Shown: positions 54,501-64,000 of the stretch, piece after piece
Layout: each line of letters begins with the position of its first letter
How positions within the stretch are numbered: the stretch's first letter is position 1
Assembly: GCF_030247195.1 (NCBI RefSeq)
Contig: NC_080671.1
Location: 94,871,870 to 94,935,869, forward strand
Direction of reading: 5' to 3'
Origin: Topomyia yanbarensis
Lineage: Eukaryota > Arthropoda > Insecta > Diptera > Culicidae
Length of the DNA: 64,000 nt
The notes under the pieces: generated by a model
Database searches by the model: none
What the model was told of the DNA's origin: nothing
What the model saw: the letters and a program-made list of their open reading frames with translations, nothing else
Program-made: the position numbers and the translations under genes

Positions 54501-55279
54501 CCTTCTCGGAGACTACACCATCAATCTCTACTTTCCGAGCGGGTACGTAGACAAAATACTTTTTCGTACAGGGTCGAGTGTTGTTTAGTTAGATCACGCG
54601 ATATATCGATGATGTTAAATGGCTTGTCTTTGGTCCGGAAGTAGACTATCCAGGGGCCGGTTGTATTAGATATAATTAGCATCGAAAATGAGGCATTGTT
54701 TTTGCCATCGAAGAAATATTCAAAACGACTTCCACTATCTTCCCATTAGTCAACACTATCATGCGGGCTTCAGTACCCGCGAAAGGAAGGTTTTAAGCAG
54801 GGAATGGAAAATTAATGCAACGAAATTTAAAATAATGGAATACTTGGTACTTAGCTGTGGAACATTTGTAGTATCTGTATTCAACAAACACATTTGCGTT
54901 GAGCCGTGAGATATACAGCCCTGTTAATAAAGGGTGTTTCCAAATAGCCACCAGATATTATCAGGCAATTTTAATTTTCACTTACACACGCCATAGCTGA
55001 ACTTTCGTCAGTACGGGGAGAAATCACTCCGAACCTTACTACCCACTCGGAAAATAGGTGTTCCGCCGGCCCTGGCAAACCCCTACTTACACGTTTTGAC
55101 TGGCTTGATTCAGACAAAACGAAAAACCGTATCAGATTACCAGATACAAATATTAGTTTGAGTGCCTTCACATTGCTTCATTCCGGGTGATGAGAAGGCG
55201 AACACTTAGGCATTAGAAGGATATATTTATGAAAGATCGCGTAGCTTCTGCGTGAGACACAACGTGGTTCATTTCAGGT

Positions 55280-55376
55280 TGTGGTTTGTTTCAAACTTTT
55301 GAGTAGGTAATTCCCCCCTCGGTTATTTTCGAGTGGGTAGTACTACCCATACTACCCACGTGTTCCGCCGGACCTG
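55280..55376. repeat. Second hAT-type terminal repeat, inverted copy of 51924-52020
   Basis: GTTTGAAACTTTTGAGTAGG-like sequence, then CCTCGGTTATTTTCGAGTGG, GTAGTACTACCCATACTACC and CGTGTTCCGCCGGACCTG is about 90% identical by eye to the inverse of the left end at 51924. It lies 300 bp outside the duplication-supported right end (55074), so a second, overlapping element of the family must be present. Its partner end was not found. Confidence 0.65.
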
Positions 55377-58062
55377 TAAATTACATACAATTTGTATGCT
55401 TATTCGTATCTCATACATTGGATATAACTACGATATAATATTTCTGAACGCTCATATATTCTAAGTAAATTGCCGAAAATAAATCACTGGTCCCATAAAC
55501 TAATAGATGAGCTCCAACCAAGATGGATTATCAGTGACAGTAGGATCTTGGAACTAGCTCCGCAATCACCCTGCACACTAATATGAATAGTCTAAGAGGG
55601 TTGCCGAAATGGAAGGTGCAGCTCCGCAGCGAAAAGTAATACCCATACACTCTAAAGATCCCTATCTTTTGACAGTAACTTGTTCTGACTACTTTTTCCC
55701 ATTCAGTGAGTGAAATCTAAAAACACGATTCGGTTGTGTGTCACAAAATATCAGACGATGGAGTTTGAAATATGACAATACATTCTGCACACGGCGCTGA
55801 AAACCCCCAATTTGGCCCAGTGCCAACATTGACTGTAAGCTGTACCGTGCAGAATCTATGCCAAAAATTAAATGGAAATGTTACTTTTGAGATTTATCGT
55901 TTTTTTTAATAAATGTGCTTAATCCATGGCTTTAGTTTGTGATTAGTTGTGGCATTTTGGTCCGATATAGCGATGCAGCTATAAATTTTGAATGTGGGAA
56001 GAGACGGAAATTTTTTTACAACTTGATGAAAGAGAAGGAAATATTATCCGAGAACCGATTTTAAAAAGAAAGAATGAACAGTTGATTCCTCCAATTCGTA
56101 AAAGCTACCTAAACTAACCTTCGATATGTACATAAATGTACATTTAAGAACATGAGAAAAAAATCATTCGTATTCTTCCAGTACATTGAACTAAACTTTA
56201 TATATTAGATCACGAAATAGGAATGTATTTCTGTAAAGATAACATCAATTTTTTCATTTATTTATAATTTCAATATAAATACGAAATTTGATCAATTGTC
56301 ATCGTAATTCCTCGTAAAACTTCTTCAGCGTGCCTCACTTTGTGCCCATTCTGAATTCCCGTCTTTGCCCGAACTTGGGTCAGTACTGAACAGTTCCACC
56401 GTAGCGATAACCTATTTCGCAATCATCCTTCATGCAGCACCCATCGAATCGTTAGCTAGCAACCTGAGTTGCATCCGCCCCGATCATATATCATCGATGA
56501 TTTCAATCTAAATGTATTCTATCTCTTGGTGAAAACCACCCACAGCACATAATAAATGGTTCAAAGGCGTATACCAGCGCATCGCGACCATGCATAATAG
56601 TTTCGTTAACTTATGGCCGACCTTCAAAAAATAAATTGCAATTATGACTCTGCACATAGCGGTACGTACCATCAGCAGGAGCAAAGTTGTACGGCAACCG
56701 CATAGAGGAATCTGCTTAATCAAAACGTCCGATGCCGTCAACACATGACCGGCTTACCGCCAAGAAAATGCACTGCTTGGCAAGGCATGAAAGCACGGAT
56801 GCACTTTTCCTCGTGCTTTCAAGCAACAACGGCCATAGTGCATAGCTATAGGTATACCCAGAGCTATAGCTACAAACTATGGCCAACGTTTATGACCCGC
56901 TTCATTCTACATCAACCAGAAAGCCGGTGGTTGGTAACTGCGGCAGCACTAGCTGATATTTCTGCAACTTCCGTTTGTTTTTGTGCTGACCCAAGCTCAG
57001 CTCATAGGACTCGTCCGTCGACTGCCGGACTGAGGATCGACCGAAGGGGTGGTGGGGGTTGGCGTGGCGAAGAAGCTCCTGCAGAAATATCGATTTGTGC
57101 TGACTAAGCATAGCATACCTTTAATGACTAGTTTATTGCAACGGAGGACAAAATTATTAACACATGCAAAAACGAAACTAACAAACGACATGACACAAAA
57201 TGCCCGAGATAACGCCTGTTTGGGTCGTTCACCCACACCACCCCGATCCTGATTGGGGACCACCCAGCACGGTTTCACCAGTGTACCAGCAAAATCAAAC
57301 GGTTTTTGGTTGGTACCTCCCACGGGACTGAGGTGCACTGCGAATAACGGAACCTGTCAGGTTACCTAGCGCAGTGTGTCTCTCTCTACCTCTTTGTTCC
57401 GCTATCGGAGTACCTATGTAAAACAGTAGTAATGCAGAAAACTGTAACCACTATGTAGTAGCTGCTTTTTGCGAAAACCGGTTCTATAGATTGAGCCATT
57501 TAATTAATATTACGTAACCTGTCAGGAAGTGAGTGGGGTGGAAAATAGCAAACCGCCATTGCAAATTCTACAACTGTAATAGTCATGCACGACATGGCAG
57601 CAGGAAAGGAACACCAGCACCAGTAGCGATACATGGTTTCCGATGAGCGCTTGGGTGGCGAGGACAACGTGTGCTGCTACATTTTGTGTATCTATTCGGA
57701 CACCAGCTGCTAGATGGTACGGGTGTCCTGTATGGTAGGTAGGTAGCTGTACGTACATACATATGTAGTTCACTTTGTTCCACCGACCGGTGGATGATAT
57801 TCGATCAGCGGACAGTAATAGTTGTGATACATGCACTGGGTGGCTTGTGAACTAACGGAACTGTCGAAGCATATTGTATTAGTTTGAATATTGGAAATTT
57901 TGTCATAATCGAATGATTTGTGTGCATGTTTTATGAAGACTACGTTGAGATAAAGGGAAAGTAATAGTTGCAGTTTATAACCAATTCTGATGCTCAGTAC
58001 TTCTCAGTACACAAAATGAGACGAAATTCTAACGTGATCTAACATAATGTATGTTTTTTTGT
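55377..58062. other. Unassigned DNA
   Basis: No gene is supported. Between 56740 and 57340 both strands have open frames of about 110 codons in moderately GC-rich DNA, but neither shows a domain. A palindromic AGCTATAGGTATACCCAGAG, then CTATAGCT lies near 56840-56870. Nothing else stands out. Confidence 0.4.
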
Positions 58063-58223
58063 GTTTCGGATTCTCCTCGTCAGTAATTAACACCAACTTA
58101 ATGCTAGTTAGATAAGTCCAAGCCAGCACGAAGTTGGTACTAGTCATGGTTTGCTGGTGCTGGTTTGGACTTATCTAACTAGAATTAAGTTGGTGTTAGT
58201 TACTGACGAGGAGAATTCGAAAC
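58063..58223. repeat. 161-bp near-perfect hairpin
   Basis: A left arm starting GTTTCGGATTCTCCTCGTCA and a right arm ending TGACGAGGAGAATTCGAAAC pair over about 66 bp with only a few mismatches, around a loop of roughly 27 bases (GAAGTTGGTACTAGTCATGG and onward). It is either a short foldback MITE or the source of a hairpin RNA. No target duplication is obvious. Confidence 0.8.
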
Positions 58224-59249
58224 ACTAAAACTAGGTAATTCCCGGAACATAACCGGGGTGCTAACCTAGGACAATTATTTTGTTTACGAGTTTTCTGTAT
58301 AACCTCCTGACTAAAACATGCTACTTTTACTAGTAATATGCCAAATTTTAATTTCGAATAGCTCAACTAGTCAGCATTTCTTCAATTTACCGAAAACTAT
58401 CAACTCTTATTGACATATGTTTTTATACCTGCATTTTAAGAAAATAGTTTTACTGAATTGATTACCGAACCGTATACTATTAAAATGCCCAGAAAAGTTT
58501 CACTGAGCCTTCTGAATCGAACTTAATTCAGCCATTTAAAAGTGACAAAAGCAGAATATGATTTGCCAACGAATAGTGAACACCGCGGTTATGTCCCAAA
58601 CATTAGCCACCCCTAGTTATGAAAAATAACTCACCTTTCATCAGGTTCATTGTTTTCAATAATAATTTCCGAAAAAGTGCAATTAAACAAATTTACGTTT
58701 TCGAATGAATGTACATGAGTAAAGGTGAACTATGGCTGTCCAATGAATCAAAAGTAAGAAAATACCTATAACACGGTACTACAAAATAAATGAAAAATAA
58801 ATGTACTTTTAAAGTGATCTGTTAAAGATTGCAGGTCTGATCAAATACAACACAAAACCACGTTTCATCAATTTAATATGCCCTTAAAATCTTAATTTAT
58901 AGCATAACAAACTATTTTTCAGTACTTTCCAAGTTTCTGAGTGTTCTAGAAAGAAGAATACATGACCTTTACATCCAACCATTCTTTTGTTAGGTTCCTT
59001 CCTTCTAAAAGCTTTGGAACTGCACAAAATGCAACCTGCATATCAGCGTAGGAAATCCATGTTCAATGTGCTTCACAACGTTGTTTATATCATTGAAAAG
59101 GGTTACTGACTCAAGTAGTGGCATCCCGAAAATTTTCAATTAGTTGAGAAATTTCAAATTAGTTTGAATTTTATATTACTTTCAAACTCAACATTTTTTC
59201 TAAGCAAATTTGACCACCAAGACTGATTTTCATTAAATGAGGTTTTTGC
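58224..59249. other. Unassigned AT-rich DNA
   Basis: A short segment at 58449-58510 (GTTTTACTGAATTGATTACC, then GAAC) repeats at 60852-60910. No gene is evident. Confidence 0.45.
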
Positions 59250-59610
59250 GTGTTACGTATTATACAATCTTCATTTTTAAATCGAAATTTCAAAGCCCTC
59301 CCGAAATTTTATTATGAATCCACCCATGGGTTCAAGCAATCTACCTTGGATACCTTCTTACGTATTGAGGGTGCTTTTGACAATGTTGGAATTTTGGAAG
59401 CAACGCGCGGACATGGAGTATCTGTATGTATCTTGGGTTGGATAAACGCAATGCTTAGTAACCGCATTCATTGTTCGTTCGTTTATTGAGACTGAGAGTT
59501 GAGTATTTGCGGCTGCTCCAGAGTTGCGTTCTATGAAACTTTCAATGGAACTTGTTTGCCAAAGGCATTTTTCCAAAAACACAACTTTCAACCCACGGAT
59601 GTGCTGATGA
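59250..59610 (+). pseudogene. Reverse transcriptase scrap of a non-LTR element
   Basis: The plus frame KQSTLDTFLRIEGAFDNVGI.EATRGHGV..CILGWINAMLSNR.I.CS is RT motif A (FLDIEGAFDNV with Asp to Arg) and the helix after it. About 50 bp later CLPKAFF (GCPQGGV-like) and GCADDY (YADD motif C) appear, so the motif B area is deleted. The family differs from A-F and uses the IEGAFDN motif. It is too short for a clade call. Confidence 0.6.
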
Positions 59611-59799
59611 TTACTGAACTTTGCATCGGAACCACCTATGACTAATGCAAGAAATATTATAAGCTGTCGAACAGTGGTATCGACAAGTTATCAGTTTGTA
59701 TAGTATACACGGCACGATCGACCGTTCTATCTATCGCTTCGGGCAACTTGTGCAGGCAGTGTTTTTTCCCGATCGGATCCCGCAACCCGAGCAAACGAA

Positions 59800-60030
59800 A
59801 AGCCCATAATACCCCCATGCTCATGGGGTTTGACATGGGTGTTTGAAATGTGTTCAACCCATGAAAACATCATCACCATGGTCCGGTAGATCCCATACCA
59901 TGTGTTGGTATATTTATGGCTTATTGCGACCATTTTCTGGTGTCTTGATGGTTGTGAATTTTGGCACGGACCATGTTTAATGTCTTTTCAAGGGGCTATA
60001 TGGTGTTTGAACCCATGAATATTTGCTTGG
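59800..60030 (+). repeat. Dispersed repeat, copy 2 (pair with 10618-10725)
   Basis: CCATGCTCATGGGGTTTGAC, then ATGGGTGTTTGAAATGTG and CCATGTTTAATG surround the shared core GACCATTTTCTGGTGTCTTG. The outer parts contain CCCATG/CATGGG palindromes (AACCCATGAAAA, then TTTGAACCCATGAATA). Non-coding. Confidence 0.55.
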
Positions 60031-61140
60031 GAATCCAGCCAGATATTTTGTCTCGCCGCGAAGTGGCAGCATGCCCAACTAACCAATAAGAATTATAAAG
60101 TAGCCTAATCTCTGCTTTAGATCCACATTTAAAGCAGTCTTATAGAGCCGTGAAGCCCTAAATACTGATATAATGCTGGTATTATGCCAGAAAAGGCGAA
60201 ATATAGTGCTATTACTGTGCACAGATTGACAGCTCGTTTCTGCAGTACTAATGCTATTATATAGCACCAGCGCACAATTGTCAAATTTGAAAGCTTTATA
60301 TTGGTACTACTAATGCTATGTTTAAGCTTCATCTGGCTGTCATTGTCCGCCATGGTTTTAAAACCATTTCTTATGTTTCCTTTCGGTATGATGAGCAAAA
60401 AGGAAAAAAAAATAAATTAAATGTTCTGTTTAAAACCGTAATTGACTCTCTTCTAACACACTAAGCCAGCCAAAAGTTGTTCGGTAATTTCTTTTGACGA
60501 CTACCACAGTAAAGTGATATTTTTACGGAGCTTTCAGCAAATTATTTGAAAAATTGCGGTAAAGTTTTCATTTTTATACGATTTTCAGTAATTTTTCGAA
60601 TAATTTGCTGAAACCCGCAATATTTTTCACTGAATTTTTCAGCACTTTTGTTTTTTTCGGTATATAAACATTATCCAGTAACAAACTGACTGATTGTTCG
60701 GCAAAATTGTACCAACATTACCGAACCTCGCCAAAAACTTACAAAACAGATACAGCAAATCATCTGTCAAATCGAGGAAACTACTGACTGACCAGTATTT
60801 TTTGACGTTTGGATAGAACGGATTGCGGAGAGTTCGGTAACCGAATTGTTTTACTGAATTGATTACCGAACGGTTTGCTGTTCAAAAACCCAGTAAAATT
60901 TTACTGTACCCAGTAATTTAAATTAAGTGTGAATGCATTGTAATGAATATCCTTAATGGGTTTTCGTTTTGATATGATATGAATGTTACACGAAAATTAC
61001 CTTCAGTAAGTCTCGAACTGAGGTACCTTGCCTTTTCCTTCACGGTTGCGTTTGCTGCCTGGACTATATTGCATATGTTCGATTGAAATGAAATATGCCG
61101 AATATAATCTTTAAGAAGAGTTACATAACAAATAAACCCA
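60031..61140. other. Small-repeat-rich, non-coding DNA
   Basis: From 60160 to 60330 the TAATGCTATTATA-type words resemble the element at 61141-61352. At 60450-60910 a CGGTAATTT...GCAGTAAAATTTTACTG block contains inverted pieces (TTCAGCAAATTATTTGAAAA against TTTTTCGAATAATTTGCTGA), so it is probably another MITE; its end near 60852 repeats at 58449. No gene is evident. Confidence 0.5.
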
Positions 61141-61352
61141 CAGCATTACAATAGCATTATATCGACTTTCTATTTGCTCTATAATAGCACTAAATGCACA
61201 TGCAAAGCTTACATGCTTTGAAGATCTTTGAAGCATGTACGCAATATATTAACTTTATATACGCATATAGAACAAGCGATAATGCTACATTTCGGCTGCG
61301 CATTTATGCATTATTGATGCTAATATAGAGTTTTATTGCATTGTTAATGCTG
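61141..61352. mobile_element. 212-bp TAATGC-rich MITE
   Basis: CAGCATTACAATAGCATTAT at the left and ATTGCATTGTTAATGCTG at the right are inverted repeats. Interior words TATAGAG and TTATATACGCATATAGAAC alternate with GCATTAT/ATAATGC, giving a palindromic structure. No coding capacity. Confidence 0.6.
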
Positions 61353-61471
61353 AAATAAAAATTTCAGTTCATTTTTGAATTTTGCCCTGTCAAACCCCTT
61401 TAAGGGAAATTTAACCTAAATAATCAGAAGGGTTTATGACGCTATATCTAAGGACTAAAAAGAATATTTGA

Positions 61472-61529
61472 AGACCCGTTTTATCAGTGTAGAATTCACC
61501 AAGGGGCTGATAAAAACGGGTCTTCACTG
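61472..61529. repeat. Hairpin made of pogo-like TIRs
   Basis: GAAGACCCGTTTTATCAG and CTGATAAAAACGGGTCTTC form an 18-bp stem around an 18-base loop, ending CACTGTA. The sequence is the same GACCCGTTTTTATC terminus as the 22061-23729 element, so this looks like a minimal internally deleted derivative or the head of a broken copy. Confidence 0.65.
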
Positions 61530-61792
61530 TATTTTTGGAAGGTGAAGTTGTAGTATAAATAGTTTTAATTAAACAGTTGAATGAACTTGAATTTTAGTAA
61601 TGTGTTTAATTTTAATCAAGTCAAACCCCTAACTCACACCACACCCTTCTCTTTCTTCCCTCACTTTCATTCTCACCGCACTCTTCTGGATGAACACATA
61701 AAAATATTTTGCATTTTGTTGGTTTATGATTATATCTTAGATTCGAGGAAGTTTTGGGTGATCGCCCACATTTTTATGCCGTAATTTCGGTG

Positions 61793-62215
61793 AATAGGAA
61801 GTCGCCATCTACAGCTTCAAAGTCACGTCAAACATTCACCTTTGTCTACTACTCGTCACGACTATTCCGCAAATACCCACATTGAAAGGGTTATAGCGAA
61901 TCTTGCTAAACCGGAAGTCGCCATCCTGCATTTCAACAAGACATCAAACATAAATTTATGGCACCTACTTGTCAAGACCATTCCAACAATACCCACATTG
62001 ATTGGGTTATAGAAAGTTTCGCTAAATCGGAAGTCACCATCTTGGATTTCAAAATGGCGTTCAACATAAATGCATAACTGTCTGGCACCTGCTCGTTAAG
62101 ATTATAGCGAATTGCACTAAACTGGAAGTCGCCATCTTGGATTTCGAAATGGCGTCAAAAATCAATTTCTGACACCTACTAGTCAAGACCATTCCGTAAA
62201 TACCCATATCGTTGA
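61793..62215 (+). repeat. Four tandem units of about 120 bp (GGAAGTCGCCATCTTGG repeat)
   Basis: Units begin near 61795, 61912, 62028 and 62122. Each contains GGAAGTCGCCATCTTGGATT, then TCAAAATGGCGTCAAACAT, ...GGCACCTACTCGTCAAGACC and ATTCCGCAAATACCCACATT, then GATAGGGTTATAG with small changes; the third is shortened. An inverted copy of the first part lies at 63919-63941. Confidence 0.8.
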
Positions 62216-62689
62216 GGTGCGGGCCATAAGCAGTCTTCCAGACCCATCTCTTCCATCTTTCCGAAAACCTTCTAACTAAACCTAAGTCATTTGCATTCAA
62301 AATGACTTAGAATATTTTTTTGCAAAAACCGTGTTAATTGCGTGTTAAATGACTGCCGAAATCCTATATGTTACTTGTTTTGACGTGAGTCTTTGTTTTT
62401 TTCCCTTTCCATAAATTTTTATGAACGTGTCCATTGGAAAACAGTCAACATGCCCCTCAATAGTTCTACCCACTGCCAAAGCCTGCGGCAACTGAGTTAG
62501 TTAAGGGGCTGAACAGTGATAATAAATATCTCAAGCCTGAGCGCAGTCCACTGGACCTAAAAATAGATAACGAGAGAGATTTGGCTTGATCGATGAGAGG
62601 GAAAGGTGACGATCTGCTTATAGGAGACATTGGGGGTCGATAGGTCAATTAGAAGGTATTGGAGGCTGTGGCGTTTCTTCATTCTCACC

Positions 62690-63520
62690 GTTCCGGTCAT
62701 TCTTTCTCTGTCTGTTTTCGTGCCGAAAATTCTTCTAAGTTCTTTGCATTTAAGGGGGGGTAAGGGTTTCAGCGTGAAAAAAAACACTTTTGAGCGAATT
62801 TTATTTAGAACTTTGCGTGAAGCGAATTGATCAAAACTTTTGTACATTATAGTATACCATTTCAATAACATGCTTTAATTTTTCTTCGCAAAAATATCTA
62901 CAAATAACTCAGTGACGAAGCTTTTTGTAGAACGTCCCTGGAAAAACATGATTTGCGGTGTTACCTGTCATTCCAAAACTACTTAACCGATTTCTTTCAA
63001 ACTTTGCATACACATTCTATGTAAAAAATACCTATCCCCTACGTTGAGTTTTTGTGATAAATTTTCAATTAAGGGGGTTTTTACTCATATTAAATAAAAA
63101 CTACTATTTTCACGAAAAATTTCGCCTTTTTATGAGTAAACACAGTAAAAAAATTATTTCATAAACTCTTCGTAGGGGTAGATATTTTTAACATAGAATG
63201 TGTATGCAAAGTTTGAAAGAAATTGGTTAAGCAGTTTTTGAATGGCAGGTAACACCGCAAATCGTTGTACAACAAGCCGAGTCGTTTGTCGATATTTTTG
63301 CATAGAAAAATTACAGCATGTTATTAAAATGATGCACTATAATGTACAAGAGTTTTGATAAGTTTGCTTCACACAGAGTTTTAAAAAAATCGCAAAAAAT
63401 AAGTGTTTTTTTTCACGATGAAACCCTTCCCCACCCTTTAAAAGGACTTAGATTTTTTTTAGGAAAAAGTCTGAGTCTGCATTCAAACGGAAAGAATATG
63501 ACTAAAAACTTCCAAAGTCT
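62690..63520. repeat. Large palindrome, arms of about 350 bp
   Basis: The left arm (62690-63045) and right arm (63165-63520) are inverted copies with many small differences; for example TCAAACTTTGCATACACATT, then CTATGTAAAAAAT in the left arm faces ATGTGTATGCAAAGTTTGAA in the right. The loop is about 110 bp. The flanking GGAAGTCGCC repeats also face each other about the same centre, so the whole of 61793-63950 may be one foldback element. The short frames here are arm shadows. Confidence 0.75.
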
Positions 63521-63544
63521 TTGGTTTGAGTCTTTTGGGTTTTG

Positions 63545-63640
63545 TCACGCGGATTTCCGAACTAACGCGGTTTTTTACACGGATTTTCGAACCAACGCGG
63601 CTTTTTTACTCGGATTTTCCAATGACCGCGCTTTTTGATT
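63545..63640 (+). repeat. Three tandem units of about 30 bp (CACGGATTTTCGAACYAACGCGG)
   Basis: CACGCGGATTTCCGAACTAA, then CGCGG, is followed by CACGGATTTTCGAACCAACG, then CGG, and CTCGGATTTTCCAATGACCG, then CG, each ended by TTTTTT. The units are 28-31 bp and diverged. The reading frame across them is not conserved with any protein family known to me. Confidence 0.7.
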
Positions 63641-64000
63641 GTGTTTCTGAGATATTTTTATACATAAAGACATCTAAAACTTTATTATAACTCGAGCTAA
63701 TCTCAAGTTATAGTGATTTAAAGCAAAAAACTCACAGTTTCTCATCACGTTGCTCGCTATATTTCAGCAAACAAGCAGAATTTCAACATTCTGAAAACGT
63801 CACTTTGTAGAGATTTTTCAGACGAGTAATGAGGCATATCTAACTCAGTTTACCCCAAAATAGCGTTTGCCATAAAATAGCACAATCGCGACGATGTGTG
63901 ATGATCGATGCAATTTTGGCAACCAAGATGGCGACTTCCGGTTAGTGCAAAATAGTAAAAACTATAAACACATAGTAATAGACTCGCGGATGTAAAAACC

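Larger units (their letters stand above)
51924..55074. mobile_element. hAT-like element with 8-bp target duplication
   Basis: GCAAACCC flanks the unit at 51916-51923 and 55075-55082. The left end CAGGGCCGACGGAATGCG and the right end CGCCGGCCCTG are inverted repeats; CAGGG termini and an 8-bp duplication are typical of hAT. Behind the left end comes GTGGGTAGTATGGGTAGTAC, then TACCCACTCGAAAATTACCG, a feature repeated inversely at 55290-55376. No hAT transposase frame is present; the interior is mainly AT-rich DNA plus the minus-strand retroelement fragment G and a small TACACACC element. Confidence 0.72.

Noticed and set aside
56745..57338. Two opposing frames of 113-120 codons
   Set aside because: No domain on either strand; composition biased by simple GGTGGGGG and CACACC runs.
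62557..63638. ORFs of about 100 codons starting MLLKWYTIMYKSFDQF or MYKSFDKF
   Set aside because: They are mirror-image readings of the two palindrome arms, so similarity between them reflects the inverted repeat, not a protein.
1..64000. Endogenous viral sequences
   Set aside because: I looked for flavivirus-, rhabdovirus- or retrovirus-like polymerase, capsid and envelope motifs. All RT motifs seen belong to non-LTR elements.

Overview
ORGANISM AND CHARACTER. This is AT-rich eukaryotic DNA with very little single-copy coding sequence and dense, nested transposable elements. Several diverged non-LTR retrotransposon families, short 3' tails of the form 'cgacgaactgagtcgaa...gagaaaggc', a tRNA-derived SINE and many MITE-like elements point to an insect, most probably a mosquito with a large, transposon-rich genome. 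That assignment is inference from repeat style, not from a marker gene. Nearly every long reading frame belongs to a transposon or to a broken copy of one.

LAYOUT. 1-512: last exon of an MBLAC1-like metallo-beta-lactamase gene on the minus strand, the only apparently intact host exon. 513-4600: non-coding, with a recurrent TGTAACGTGACAG motif. About 4600-9822: a nearly full-length but dead I-clade-like retrotransposon (gag, endonuclease, RT, RNase H), itself hit by two small inverted-repeat elements. 9823-12592: no gene. 12593-20298: a nested composite. An outer long-inverted-repeat element contains a 3.5-kb element (12794-16316) that carries a processed TXNL1 (thioredoxin-like/PITH) pseudogene and is interrupted by a 1.5-kb element with a 9-bp target duplication. 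20844-24604: a foldback-type element containing a pogo/mariner-like TA-flanked element. 25600-31970: fragments of retrotransposon B, interrupted by a 2.9-kb foldback-like element built of about 17 modules of roughly 165 bp. 32100-36700: R1-like element C, with the RT palm deleted. 36870-37640: 3' tails of small retroelements. 37650-41020: unassigned DNA plus repeats. 41028-44350: a second R1-like copy (D), interrupted by a gag-only insertion (E). 44430-48660: tails, MITEs, a SINE, a second tRNA-like module and a gag scrap. 48960-50450: jockey/CR1-like RT (F) on the minus strand. 50470-50830: endonuclease scrap. 50880-51923: GC-rich, strongly structured leader-like DNA. 51924-55074: hAT-like element with an 8-bp target duplication, containing retroelement fragment G. 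55075-64000: unassigned DNA, a 161-bp hairpin, an RT scrap, small MITEs, tandem repeats and a large palindrome.

HOW IT FITS TOGETHER. The window reads as layered insertions. Target-site duplications give a relative order at several points: the 5330-5425 MITE came after retrotransposon A; the 14604-16126 element came after the TXNL1-bearing element, which came after the outer element; the 27854-30751 foldback came after retrotransposon B; E came after D. I found no CRISPR array, rRNA, convincing viral insertion or operon. The most unusual items are the gene-carrying nested element, the two foldback elements made of tandem modules, the compensatory-change hairpins in the R1-like 3' UTRs, and the paired 11-bp stem-loops near 51.4-51.6 kb.
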